DNA of 64,000 nt from Paragordius varius (taxonomy: Eukaryota; Nematomorpha): positions 124,001 through 188,000 of the forward strand of contig OZ176060.1 of assembly GCA_964247055.1 (NCBI GenBank). Reading direction: 5' to 3'. Shown here piece after piece: positions 11,996 through 24,034 of this stretch (position 1 is its first letter; every line of letters starts with the position of its first letter). The position numbers and the translations under genes are program-made. The notes under the pieces were generated by a model. That model was not told the DNA's origin, made no database searches, and saw nothing but the letters and a program-made list of their open reading frames with translations.

Positions 11996-12693
11996 CCATT
12001 TGCACGTTGGTCCTTGAACATTTCAAGTTGGTTCTTGAACATTTCAAGTTGGTCCTTGAACAGTTAAAGTTGGTCCTTAAACAGTTCAAGTTGATCCTTG
12101 AATAGTTCAAGTTGGTCCTTGAACAATTCAAGTTGGTTCTTGATTCAAGTTGGTCCTTGAACATTTCAAGTTGCTCCTTGAACAATTCAAGTTGGTCCTT
12201 AAAATTTATATTTTGATTCGACCATAATTTTTGCATATATTTTTTAATTTTATTATTTATTAACCTAATTTTCTTTATTTATTATATATTTATTCATTTA
12301 AAAATAAAATTTTTTATTGAAAAACCACTTTTTTGTTTCAAACTATTTTTTCTCAATTAAACAAAATTATTGACTTTTGAATGTTTTTAATGAAAAATTT
12401 AAATTAATAACCCAGAAAACTTATATATTTTTTCATTTCATTTTAAAAACTTTTAAATATCCAAAATTATTTTGAAAAATTAATAAAGATATACGGTTTC
12501 TCAAATATTAAAAGTTGATATGGATTTAAAATTTGTGTTAAATAATAGAAAATGGGTTAAAAACAATAAAATAGATGAATTTATTACGATTTGATTGATA
12601 AAAGTTAAAAACAAAAAAAAAAGTCAAAGGACCAACTTGAATTGTTCAAGGACCAACTTGAAGTGTTCAATGACACTCTCGAAGTACAAATGG
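11996..12693. mobile_element. Foldback-like element FB-A2
   Basis: Second copy of the same design: left array 11996-12202, core 12203-12622 nearly identical to that of FB-A1, and a short inverted right array 12627-12693. TATA flanks both ends (11992-11995, 12694-12697). The 34 bp between the two copies, including ATATCAGGTTATTTTTT, equals sequence of unit E at 52660-52680 and 26755-26770 (inverted), so these are two separate insertions. Confidence 0.8.
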
Positions 12694-13962
12694 TATACTT
12701 CCCGATTTCGGACGCAGTGTAATACAAATATTATAAACCATAAGACCTTTATCATAGTTTTAAATAAACTTTAACCTAATTCATTAATATTTATGGTTTT
12801 AAAGCAAAAAATTTAATTTAAGGTAAATGTCCATAAAGAATGTATATGTAGGTAACATAAGTACCCATATATATTTAATAAATTACACCATATCAAAAAT
12901 TAAATTATCTGTATTTTTCTATCAAATAAGTTTGGCTTTACAATAAATGTAATATTCAGTTTCTTATACATAATATTTTTAGTAGTTTGATTAACACTAA
13001 ACAAGTCATCTATTTATAAAAATTAAAAAATTTAGAAAAAACTTAATATAACGACAAACATTTTTTATTTTCAAAGACAACCATTCTTAAACCTTATTTT
13101 TGCCTATATAGGTTTGTTATTGCAAGTGTATAATACAAAATTGATGTGTAATTAATATACATCTCTTTTAACTTTGTAGTTTATATCAATTAGGTATTTC
13201 CAAATATATTAAGTTTATAAAAGTACAGTTTTGAAAAAAAACATTTGTCCTTATATATTTGTATTTTATCCTAATAATTAAAAATTTAACTGTATTTCAA
13301 ATATTTGTTTATCCAAGGAGTGTAGCTATCTATATCCGCCCAACTATATATATTTGTGCTCCAACAATATTATATTAAATAGCGCTTATATTTATGATTA
13401 AGGTTATATGTAAAATCATTTAAAAAATTATAAATAATAAAATTATTATTTTCTTATTTACGTAAGAATTATTGAAATAATTCTGTATATGCGTAAAAAT
13501 GATAGATTGTTTGACATCAATACATGTTATGAACAAATATTTATAATTTTACTAACAAATTTTTATAAATCTATATTAAACGAATACAAATCTAAAAGGA
13601 ATAGAATGTCATTAATTTATATCTTATCCCTTTAATTTCCATTAAATAAATTATATAAAAATCAAGGTTTTAATTTGGCCTTCTTAATAAAACAGTTAAT
13701 AATTTTTAACTTCTACCTCTCTTTATAATTTATATTCATATTATTAACGAGGCCATAACTAAACAAGAATGCCGTAAACTAAAGCACTAATTTGGTAAGA
13801 AATTTTGATGAAACAAAAGGGTAACCAAGATATGGGAATAAAACATATATTTCCATAAAACATATACCAGAAGTGTTCCAAAATAAATACTATTACACGC
13901 TCATAAAATAAAATTAAAATTGGTTATAAAACAGAAATGTCATAAACTAATGGGCAAAAATA

Positions 13963-15470
13963 ACACTGGACAACAAATTTTTCTGCCACTCGAGTTTTTT
14001 GCATTTTCTGATACTTAGTATCATTCTAACAGTAAATCCGAAATAAAAATTATAACCCGTTGGAAGAATTTTGTATAATTTGATTTTTTTGATTATGCGC
14101 CCTCTTTATCAAAATTTTACTAAAAAATGTTTTTCTTTGAAAATATAGAAGTAATGCCCTTTTGTAATATATCATTCGAAAGAGTTATAAAAACTCTTTA
14201 AAATGCATACTAATATGTATTACATCGACAGTTAATATTCGACACAAAGAGGACAAACGCGCGAAGCGAGAGCACTTTTTTTAAATATTATATTTTTGAA
14301 ACTAATGGATGAAAATATCTCAAACTTTGCTTAGATGGTGATGAATGTCCAAAAAAGATAACACAAGAAAGTTTTTTTGATTAAAATATTTTTTATTGGT
14401 TTTATGTCACTCAAAACAGCCATTTTTAAGTTTTTTGTTGTTTTAAAAATTACCGTCTCATCAATATTAATTTATATTCTTTACGAGGTTGATAATTTCG
14501 AAATTTTAAAGATAATAACAAAGTTTAAGGTGTTTTTGATCTTTTATAGCCATTATGTAATAAATTTAGAGCTATAACTATGATCGAAAGAGCGCAAAAA
14601 ACTGCATTTTTTAAATGGTAGTAAGTCATTTAAATCAATCAGATGTAAAAGTTATTTGGATTTAAATGGTCGAAATTTTCAATCCTTAATTAAGTCAAGA
14701 ATTTTCACAGACAAACTAATTTGAAAATCATATAAATTATTTTAATATAATAATTAGGGTTATATTAGTATTTAATTTAAAAAATATGTTTGAAAAAGCT
14801 TTTGGCTTGCTTTTTTAATAAAAATTATTATTATCATAAATATTTTACCTAGTGGATACTAAAATGGTAAGTTATAACTGTAAATTTATTACATAATGGC
14901 TATAAAAGATCAAAAACACCTTAAACTTTGTTATTATCTTTAAAATTTCGATATTATCAACCTCGTAAAGAATATAAATTAATATTGATGAGACGGTAAT
15001 TTTTAAAACAACAAAAAACCGAAAAATGGCTGTTTTGAGTGACATAAAAGAATAAAAAAAATATTTCACACAAAAAAATTTCTTGTGTTATCTTTTTTGG
15101 ACATTCATCACCATCTAAACAAAGTTTGAGCTATTTTCATCCATTAGTTTTAAAGATATATTAATTAAAAAAAATGCTCTCGCTTCGCGCGTTTGTAGCT
15201 ATTTGTGCCCAATAATAACTGTCGATGTAATACATATTAGTATACATTTTAAGTTTTTATTACTTTTTTATATTACAAATGGGCATTACTTGTATATTTT
15301 CAAATAAAAACATTTTTCAGTAAAATTTTGATAAAGAGGGCGCATAATTTAAAATATCAAATCATAAAAAATTCTTACAAGGAGTTATAATTTTTATTTT
15401 AGTACTGTTAGAATAATACTAAATATCAGAAAATGCAAAAAACTCGAGTGGCAGAAATGTTGTCCAGTGT
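13963..15470. mobile_element. 1.5-kb palindromic element with long inverted arms
   Basis: The left arm 13963-14581 and right arm about 14872-15470 are inverted copies with few differences, joined by a loop of about 290 bp. Ends are ACACTGGACAACA and TGTTGTCCAGTGT, flanked by TA on both sides (13961-13962, 15471-15472), which suits a TA-targeting DNA transposon. A GCGCGAAGCGAGAGCA island occurs in both arms. The mirrored open frames at 14377-14577 (+) and 15069-14872 (-) are the same arm sequence read twice, so I do not call them genes. Confidence 0.85.
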
Positions 15471-15510
15471 TATAGATAAGAGCTCTTCTTACCCTATTTT
15501 ATTTCGGATT

Positions 15511-15690
15511 TATGTCCGTATAATAAAAAATTTGTCCGTTGAAAAAAAAATTTGTCCGTATAAAAAAAATTTGTCCGTATAATCGAGAATTTGTCCGTAT
15601 AATAAAAAATTTGTCCGTATAATCGAGAATTTGTCCGTATAATAAAAAATTTGTCCGTTGAAAAAAAATTTGTCCGCCAATTAAAAATTA
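15511..15690 (+). repeat. 20-bp minisatellite built from the M1 terminal repeat
   Basis: Eight or nine tandem units of about 20 bp, each starting TTTGTCCGTATAAT or TTTGTCCGTTGAAA. Two alternating versions (AATAAAAAA and AATCGAGAA tails) indicate higher-order amplification. The motif equals the inner part of the M1 right terminal repeat. A recognisable M1 right end (TCGTCCGGATAATTACATAT, closing in ACTG at about 15778) follows directly. Confidence 0.85.
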
Positions 15691-15782
15691 TAATCTTTTG
15701 ATTTTAACTCTCTGTCTCTTATATAAAAATTATGTCTGTTAGTTAAAAAATTCGTCCGGATAATTACATATTTTACTGTAAT

Positions 15783-16868
15783 ATATAAAAAAGAGTTATG
15801 TTTTGTTGCATATTATATAGCATCATATCACTAATTAAGTTTTAAAATAAAATTTTTAAAAATATATTATATAGTGTACAAATAAACTCAAGAAACAAAT
15901 GTTGTCTAGTGTGGTCCGTCTATGTTTTTATTGGTGATATATTCAAACTGTTATTGGATAATTAAACGTTAGACGCCATCTATTTTAAACAAAATTATAT
16001 TTTATATTTTTAAGTATATCAATCTCTATTTGTATAAAAGTTAATAATTAATATTATTTACAAATATATAATGTATACTTTTGAAATAAGCTGTGTTATA
16101 AATATTTAAGCAATATATTCATTAAATAATTGAGCTAAAACGTTAAAAAACTGTGTTTTTGTTATCATTTAATACCGACAAATAAAATTTAATCTATAAA
16201 TTAAGTACTATTTTTCCATAAACAATAGTATAATCTATTTCGAAAAACTAAAAATAAATTTTATTTATAATGGCAGTACACGAAAAAAAGTTGTCGCATA
16301 AAAGAAGTTAAGGGGTGAAAATACAAAAAGTGTAGACATAAATGGTTCATAACTATTAGGATCTATATTAAATTTAAACTTTTTTAATTTATTGTTTCTG
16401 TAGAGCAAAAAAACTCATAAAGCTGTTCGGAGTCAAACTAAAAATAGGACTTGTCAATAAATTATGCTAGTATACACAATGTTTACTTTTTTATGAAAAT
16501 GGTTTTTATTTTATATTATTTAATGCAAATTATAAAAGTATCATTATGGGGCGTAATGATTGTTAGATTGTCAAATTCATGCATATTGTATTCAATTATT
16601 TTTTACTGCTTCTTTAATACACAAAAATATCGTTAAAAATTAAATTTAGACAGTATTGATTTAAATGTAAAGTATTATGTAATACATTCAAGTTAAAATA
16701 ATTAAAGGAGTAAGTATACATTGCTAGAAATTTATTAATTCTTGCCAAATAGCATAAACAATAAAGGGTAGTATTATTGGTTTATATATTTTTTCTAATT
16801 TTAACTATTATTGGCCAATAATAATTCTTTTTGTTGGCAATAATTAATAACTTTTGCAATATACATTT
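15783..16868. other. AT-rich region, no gene seen
   Basis: Nothing supports a gene. A 61-codon frame at 16451-16636 is hydrophobic and AT-driven, with no family signature. Confidence 0.4.
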
Positions 16869-17126
16869 ACTAATATTGTCTACGGAAAAAGTAATAAAGA
16901 TAACTATTTTTTTCTAAAAGACAACCCTACTTTTCAATTCTTTTTTTTGATATAAAACATGGAATTGCAAAGGATAAAGTAGAAATGTACATTGGTAACA
17001 CAAATTACATATTTTTCGTTATTTAATTCTCATAGGATATAAGGATTTATAAAATATGGTTATCTTTTGTAAAAAAAATTGTCTTTATTTTTTTACGTTG
17101 CTTCCATATAATATCAGTTTTTACTG
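16869..17126. mobile_element. M1 MITE
   Basis: Left part CTACGGAAAAAGTAATAAAG and AAAGACAACCCTACTTTT; right part AAATATGGTTATCTTTTG, TTTTTTTACGTTGCTTCC and a clean TTTTTACTG end followed by TA. Confidence 0.65.
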
Positions 17127-17561
17127 TATTATTGCTTCTAATGCCCGCTCGCTTTTACACAAATAAACACGTGTAATTCTTAGTCTTGTTATCAGTTAAT
17201 CCATTTACAGATGTTAACTTTTTCTGATAGAAGTTGAAGAGGTCATTAGTTGAAAAAATATTCAACTAAAAAAATTATTTTACTAATTTTAATATCGAGA
17301 AATTTTGAATAAAAGCCTGTATATATCTTCTAATTATCTCAAACTGCTCTATGTATTTTGACACCTTTTGGATCAACTAAGGCTGAACTGGATTAGTCTT
17401 AGTTTAAATAAAAAATCACACAAATTGATTAATGAGGATGTCAAAATCATCAATTGTCGATAGAAAATAAAATATCAATAATTGAGGCAAGGTACTCATA
17501 TATCATGATTTAATATTTAAAATAAATTTTGGATTTTTATCTATTTTGCGAAGGGGAGGTA

Positions 17562-17625
17562 GTAAATGTTTTTTTTTGGGGGGGGGGGGAGGGGGGGTGA
17601 ACAAAAAATAGTTGGGAACCACTGG
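17562..17625 (-). mobile_element. hAT-type terminal sequence next to a T/G homopolymer
   Basis: On the minus strand the end reads CAGTGGTTCCCAACTATTTT, the usual form of hAT terminal repeats. On the plus strand it is preceded by a run of 9 T, 12 G, A and 7 G (17569-17597), a strong candidate for a G-quadruplex. The partner end was not found, so the element is a fragment or the other end is too decayed. Confidence 0.6.
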
Positions 17626-17849
17626 TGTAAATCATTGAGTTTTATTTAGGAAAATCAGGATATTAAAATTGGACATATTATTAATTATTATTAATTCAAA
17701 TATATAATATTACAGTCTTACTATATGTATGTTAGAAGTTAGTCGTGATGCGCCTATAAGCTTTCTCATAAATAAGAGAATATAAATTTTTGTCTTATAA
17801 AATATACTAAACCTATATATATTAATTGGAGCAACCAAATTTATATATA

Positions 17850-17935
17850 CCATGTGGACTTTAAGTGTGTTTTACACTTCAGGTTGGTTTATAAAACACT
17901 TAAATTTGTTCTTTTGGTAATCCTCCGAAATTTTG
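17850..17935 (+). repeat. Foldback-like end fragment
   Basis: TATA followed by CCATGTGGACTTTAAGTGTG and ACACTTCAGGTTGG resembles the outer end of FB-A1. No inverted partner is seen. Confidence 0.45.
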
Positions 17936-18399
17936 CGAAATTTATTAATATATCTTAGATTTTAACATTAAAAAATAATTCTCTCAAAAATTGCATTTTT
18001 GTTGATAAATTTAATATCTTTTTGTTAACGCCTACTTCATCTATTTCAAGGCATTACGAAAACGACATAGGCTCTATATAAAACCACTAATCAATTTTAT
18101 ATTACATTTTCCTTAATAAAAGCTTTAATCAAATTCTAAGGTGATAAAATACATTTCCATCCTAATTTAAATTACCGTAAAATACAGTTCATCATTATGC
18201 AAATATTTATATTTTTAACAAGAGTGCATTTTTTAAAAATATTTTTTTGTATAGCAAAATCTCGGTTTTTGCTTTTGTTTGAAAAAACTAACCCATTTTA
18301 GACGTGTCCAAATCTGCAATTTAATTTCTTTGAAAAATCTTGTTTTGCTTTAATGTGTAGTTTATAACATATTTAATTGATATTTTTGGAATAAGGCAA

Positions 18400-19850
18400 T
18401 TTACCTATCACCAAATAAATTTAAAAGAAATAGCTTTCTCACTCAAACCCAACTAAAATCACAATACTGATATATTTATAATGAGAATGCATATTTCACA
18501 GGATATATTTACTGAATTTTAGGAGAGTTATTCTTATGAATATGTACAGTAAAATTGAAATTATACGGAGATAACAAAAAATATAAACACATTTTTAAAA
18601 GAACAGCCATACCATTTGAATTTTAATTTTTACAATGAATACTCATTGTTTCAATTTTTAATCCAGGAAATAAAGATAATCGATAAAAGAAGCGATTTAT
18701 GTAGTATCCAATTGTAATTATTTTAATAGAATAAATTAAGGTTTAAAAAGTATCATTGTATCTTTGAAAAATTTTTTTTTAATACATTACGTTTTGTCCG
18801 TATAATTTCAATTTTTCCTGTAATTGGAAAATTATAACAGCTGTATTATATAAATAATATTTATTTAAGAACATATATGAACTTGATTCCGAACATGATG
18901 AAATTATTAGTGGCCATAAAATTTTAAAACAATGCTACTTATGTGAATTTATCAAATAAAAAACTTATTGTGTTAATTTATTAGAGTAAAATATGAGAAT
19001 GAATTGACTAAAAAGTATATTATATTTTTTCTAACAGTATTTTAGGCAAAAATTTTAAAATTCAGGAAAAAACGGGTGTACAAAAAGCAATGTCTAGAAC
19101 CCTGTTATATAAAACAATTTATAACATATTAAATATTAAATAATCTCTATTTATATTTAACATATATATTTTGCGCTTAACAATAAATACCATATGTAGT
19201 TACTAATATCTATAAAAATATAATAATATAATTAAATAAGCCATTTATTTATAATAACATTAAAATAAGAGAGATATATTTTTTTAATAATACAAAATAT
19301 TTTTATTCTGCGGTTTTTTAAACTATGTAAAAACGAATTTAAAATTAATAATTGGTTTCCAATTTATTTCTCTTTTTCATACTTTTTCAATTTAAATAAT
19401 ATTTGTTTAATATTTTTGTGTTTTGTCCGTAAATTACTATATTATATATATATTATAAATTACACTATTATAATGAATCTTAAAATTGGATATCCACAAA
19501 ATTTTTTATTAAGAGATTCAAATTTTAAGACAATAAAAATATTTTTTTACGAGTTTGATAGGTCCAATATATGTTAATAAAACAGTTTTTAAATATTGAA
19601 ATTTTTAAATCAAAACGAAGATTATAAGACAACATAAAATTCTGCATATTTCCCAATTGCAAATATATAATTAAATTAATTACCAAATCACATCAAATAT
19701 CATATTTTGCGATTTAAACAAGATTGAAATAATTATGTTTAGAAAATATGTTATGTAATGCTTGATTTTGTGGATATCCAATACTATTCAAAAATTTACT
19801 AATACTATCGAATAATTTATAATATATATATGACATAGTAATAATTGAAA
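18400..19850 (+). repeat. Duplicated block B, copy 1 (with rep-R)
   Basis: Collinear with 30890-32330 over about 1.4 kb: AATACTGATATATTTA, then M1, then TTAGTGGCCATAAA, AATTCAGGAAAAAACGGGTG, CAATTTATA-rich sequence and the TTTTGTGTTTTGTCCGT segment. M1 lies at the same point in both copies. A partial inverted rep-R follows at 19850-20330, so 18960-20400 forms a large imperfect palindrome. Confidence 0.65.
18547..18820. mobile_element. M1 MITE, near full length with TA duplication
   Basis: Begins CAGTAAAATTGAAATTATAC and ends GTATAATTTCAATTTTTCCTG, with TA directly outside both ends. At 274 bp it is one of the best reference copies. Confidence 0.85.
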
Positions 19851-20429
19851 TTATAAGAAAAAAACACAAAAATAGACAAATATTTTTAAAAAGACATTTG
19901 TCTTTTCATCCAATTTACAAAGTAAGAAATCGAGACGTATATTGAACCCAAATAATATACTTTTTAATTGTAATTGAATAGTTTTTAAATAAAAACCGGT
20001 TAATAAAAGTATGTTTGGATTTTGAAACAATCATGCCTAATTTTTTACGTTTTTTCCTTATAATTTAACTGTAAATAGATGGCTTAAAAATTTTCACACT
20101 TGTATTTAAGAAGGAAATATTTATCAGTAAAGTGCATATTACATTTTTTACTGAGCGCAAATATATTTTATATAAAATTAGAGACTATTTAATTTTTGGA
20201 GAAGGCATAAATTGTTTTATATAATTGGGTTCTTACGTTGCCTCTTTTGGTAGACCCGTTAAAACGTTTTCCTAAATTTAAATTTTTGCTGAATAACTCA
20301 CCTAAAAAATTAATTTTGTGTCAATTCATATTATATTTTAGTATAATAAATTATTGCAATATGTCTGTTTTTTTCACTAATAAACTTTCTATTAGATTTT
20401 AATATAATTCAAATTCACAACGTCTACAA

Positions 20430-21260
20430 AATGATAACCTGATTTCTGATAGTAAGTATCAAGATTATATGGGTGCTTTTGATTGCCCTTACAAGTGATT
20501 ATTAAACCTATTTAAACTTTTGTGGACATGTTTACAAATAAAAGCAAAATAATATTTTCAAAAAACTTTAATTTTTTAGAAATGGGCTCCAAAAGTCCCA
20601 AATAAAGCTCTTTGAAAATGGGATATTCCTTTTAATATAAACGCCCAGGATTGCGCGAAAAAGAATTTTAATAGATTAAATATTGATACTAAAAATGCCA
20701 AATTTTTTTAAAAATTTAATTTTTAGCAAATTTTGAAGCGTACTTCATACTTTTTGAGGTATTCTGAAGAGACTATAAAAGAGGTAAAGATATTATAAAA
20801 ACACTTTTTCTACATAATTCTATGTGAACATTTCTATCATGACAGAATTTCGATTAAAAAATCTGTTTATTTTCAAAGTTAAATATAATTTTTTTAATCC
20901 TAAAAAAGATAATAAACAGACTTTTTAATAAAAATTCTCAACAGTTTTTAATGTTTATCACTATTAAATAGATAGAAAAAGTTTTATTATTATAATTTAA
21001 GCGTTTTTATACCCTTTCCATAAATATATTTTAAAAAACAAGGTAGCAGAGCTATATAATAAATTAAAGATGGCATATAAACTAATTAATGCATTTTTTA
21101 TGGCGGTTATAATAAAGTAATTGTATTTAAATAACTTATTCTTTTCAAGATATAAATTCACTTTTTTTACTTTCATCAAATTGTTAAACATAACAATAGA
21201 ATCTTTGTATAAATGGAATAAGCATTTAATAATAAAAAGTAATGTTGTATCATGTCAATT
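20430..21260 (+). repeat. rep-S copy
   Basis: Shares AACCTGATTTCTGATAG, TTGCGCGAAAAAG, CGTTTTTATACCCTTTCCAT and AGCAGAGCTATATAAT with the other rep-S copies. A 64-codon minus-strand frame at 20997-21191 lies inside it and is not conserved. Confidence 0.65.
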
Positions 21261-21344
21261 ATAATTGATTTTAATGATAGAAGGAACAGTCATGTTTTAT
21301 TTAAAATAAAAATATTAAAACTACCAACTCTATACCTTAACTTA

Positions 21345-21607
21345 CAGTAAAAATTGAAATTATACGGACAAAAGGTAAAAATATACAGGCAAATTCTTTT
21401 TTTAAAAGACAACCATACTTTTTTAAATTTAAATTTTTCTATATTAGCTATTTAATTACAATTGTAAGATTTGATTGTGTTAGTTATGTGAATTTTATTT
21501 TACATTTTTTTATGTTAAACGATGAGTTATAAAAATTAAAGTTAAAATAGTATAGTTTTTCTTTTATAAATATTTGTCTTTATTTTACATATTGTCCGCT
21601 GTATATT
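21345..21607. mobile_element. M1 MITE, right end damaged
   Basis: Clean left end CAGTAAAAATTGAAATTATA with the inner AAAAGACAACCATACTTTTT; the right half reads TTATTTTACATATTGTCCGC but loses its final ACTG. From here to 22200 the sequence is AT-rich without a gene. Confidence 0.75.
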
Positions 21608-22199
21608 AAAAGAATGACCTACGGGTATATTTATAATAATGACACCATAAAATAATATTTCATTAGTTAATTAACCATTATAATAAAGTTTCATTTAACT
21701 TCACAAAAAAAGTTTTAACTATAACATAATTCACGAGAATTTATATTATATAAACCTGTTCATAGCCAAAAATTAAATAATATAATATGGACTAAACAGG
21801 ATTTTATTGGCAAAGATTAAATTAGCTTTGTTAACTTATACCAATTTTTTCATTATTAAGTCCTACAATTGGTCATTAGAAACTATAAATTAAAGTATCA
21901 TATATAAAAAATGTCAATGTACATGCCATCTATTTAGATCGTATGAATTCTTTTATTAGCGATAACAATTATCAACCAACAATAGCGAGTAGCATGTTGA
22001 TTGCACAAAATATATTATTTATTTTTTACAAAAAATATAAGATAATCTAAAGAATAGATTATACCTGGATACTTTTAAATTTTATTTTTGTTTCTATATA
22101 TTGATTTTATAAAAGTATAGTTATGCACAATTTTGAAAAATATTTTTTAATTTACATGCTATCCTATCTAAATACCTTTCTCGCCAAATTTTTTTTAAA

Positions 22200-22569
22200 T
22201 TATTTAAATATCTTAGAATTTCTATACGAATATTTTATAATTTTAGTTTATTAGTGTTTTACGGTTTTTATGAAAAAGACTCATCTTAACCTTTTGACAA
22301 TTACATTTGCCGATTTAACCGTAGAGCCTATTTGTTTTAAGTCAGAAAACTTAGAATATATACAATTCCACTTTAATGTTAGACACTTTACATTATTTTT
22401 AGACAATTGGCAATACAATAATGTGTGTGAGTAAAAATCAATCGGACTGAGATAAACATTTTTTAGTGTAGTTACAACATTAAATAAATCTATTAAATTA
22501 TGGACGAAATTTTTTTTATATCATATGTATTGTATTGCTAATTGGCCAACAATAAAGTGAGTATTGTAA
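22200..22569 (-). repeat. rep-T plus M2 MITE, 3' of Z2
   Basis: rep-T (TTAGTGTTTTACGGTTTTTA, CCGTAGAGCCTATTTGTT, in part) is followed by an M2 copy at about 22360-22569 with inverted halves CCACTTTAATGTTAGACAC and TTGGCCAACAATAAAGTGAG. On the minus strand this is downstream of Z2. Confidence 0.6.
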
Positions 22570-22789
22570 ATTATTTTTGCTGTAAGAATGCTAATCTAAA
22601 ATAAACTTCAGATACCAATAAAATAGCATGGCAAATATCTTATGATCTAAAAAATCAAAAAATAGTTTGCAAAGCGTCTCCATAAAATGAATTTAAATAT
22701 ATTTATTTCTAAAAGGGATCGAAACGGCTAATATATTTACAAATGATATTCAATGTACATTTTAAAAATGCCTATTAAGATTGTTTTTA

Positions 22790-23634
22790 TTTGTATATTA
22801 AATTTTCAAATCTTACATTTATATGTAATTTTTTCGTGAACAGCATGAATATGTGTTGCAACATCTCCTCTTCGGGTAAACTCTTTTTTACAAATCGGAC
22901 ATTCATATTTAGTTTTTTTATGAACACCATGAATATGTCTTGCAAGATGGCCGTTTTGAGTAAATTCTGTTTTGCAAATCGGACATTCATGCTTTATTTT
23001 CTCATGAACTGAATAAATGTGCAGAGTAAGAGAGCTTTTTTGAGAAAACAGCTTTGAACAAATTTTGCACGGATATTTAACTTGTTCATGAACGGAACGA
23101 ATATGTTGGGTCAAGCCTCTTTTATACATGTATATCTTATCACATTGAATACATCGATAATTATTGGCCAATTTTGAAAAGTTTAAAGATTTAATAGGTT
23201 TTGTTTTGTTACTATCAAGCTTGTTAATATCATTCAAGCTTATGCCATTGGAATCAACATTTGAAGATACCGAGCTTATATCTTTAACATTTTTTGGTGA
23301 TTTTTTCAGAGAAAGATCTAAAGGTTCTGTCTGTTCTCCTACCAAATCAATATTTAGGGTATCTTTGTTGGTTTTGGTATCATTTTTATTTTCATTTAAA
23401 TATTATTTTGAGTATTTTCGCTTTTATGTTCCCTTAAATAACAAAGGTTATGGAAAGAAGCCTTCAAAATTCTTCGTAAATCATCGTTTGTAAAGTCTTC
23501 ATTTTCCAATAAATTAAGAAATGAGGCCGGTTTAGATGGATCCTCAATATACGTTTCTTGTTGATTTTTAAGTTCTACTTTATAAAGCTTAGTATCAAGA
23601 TCACACCAAAGTTTGTAAGTCGAGTCGCCAAAAT
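22790..23634 (-). pseudogene. Z2: C2H2 zinc-finger gene copy with PLDLS motif, best-preserved finger frame
   Basis: A TTTTAG acceptor precedes the exon start at 23634, which reads FGDSTYKLWCDLDTKLYK and then the acidic LLENEDFTNDDLRRI. One net -4-bp deletion near 23405 shifts the frame. From 23345 the frame is open for 179 codons: VGEQTEPLDLSLKK, an Asn/Ser linker and four complete fingers (C-x2-C-x12-H-x4-H) beginning CIQCDKIYMYKRGL, CKICSKLFSQKSSL, CPICKTEFTQNGHL and CPICKKEFTRRGDV. A fifth finger is cut after YKCKI near 22808, where unrelated AT-rich sequence begins. PLDLS is the known binding motif for the corepressor CtBP, so the intact protein was plausibly a DNA-binding repressor. If the frameshift were bypassed by splicing, a short product could exist; I think it is a recent pseudogene. 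Confidence 0.85.
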
Positions 23635-24034
23635 CTAAAAAAATTTGTTAGAAATGTAATTAAAAAGTCAAATTATTAATAATGAAATAAGTTTTGAAAG
23701 CCCAAGACATAAAACTTAGTGTACAGGTTTATTATTGTCACTAAAATTACAACCGCAAACATTAAATAATTACACTAATGATTATAATTGATAGATAAAT
23801 GTAAAAGTATAAAGAAAAATATTTTTTTATGATATAAAACTATACTTTATTAAAAGGAAAACTTTTCTACATAAACTATTATATTAAATATGATATCTAT
23901 ATTAACAATTATATCTTTATGGACTATTTTTTAAATCAAATCCATGAGTGTTATATGTATATATAAATATTCAAAGTATGGCTGTCAATTGGATTTATTA
24001 TTATTTTTTTTAAATAAATATTATACAATATTAT

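Larger units (their letters stand above)
10620..13960 (-). repeat. Unit E, copy 3, interrupted by two foldback elements
   Basis: Read on the minus strand this matches unit E at 25640-28054 and at 49600-53640. Shared landmarks are ACGGCATTCTTGTT-type sequence near 13775, the CAACAATATTATATT region, an M1 copy at about 13016-13293, ATTACACTGCGTCCGAAATC at 12727-12708, and the ATGGTGCTTTTGGTTGAAGC segment near 10860. The two foldback elements at 11124-11957 and 11996-12693 are absent from the other two copies. Confidence 0.65.

Noticed and set aside
11070-12236. Open frames with 7-residue repeats (NCSRTNL, LVLEQFK) as repeat proteins or coiled coils
   Set aside because: They are open on both strands only because a 21-bp unit without stops is a multiple of three. 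The same DNA is the arm of foldback elements.
14377-15069. Two near-identical small membrane-like proteins in opposite orientation
   Set aside because: They are the two arms of the palindrome. There is no start context, and the hydrophobicity is what A/T-rich codons give.
22791-23493. Plus-strand frames over Z2
   Set aside because: Antisense shadows produced by the regular 84-bp finger period.
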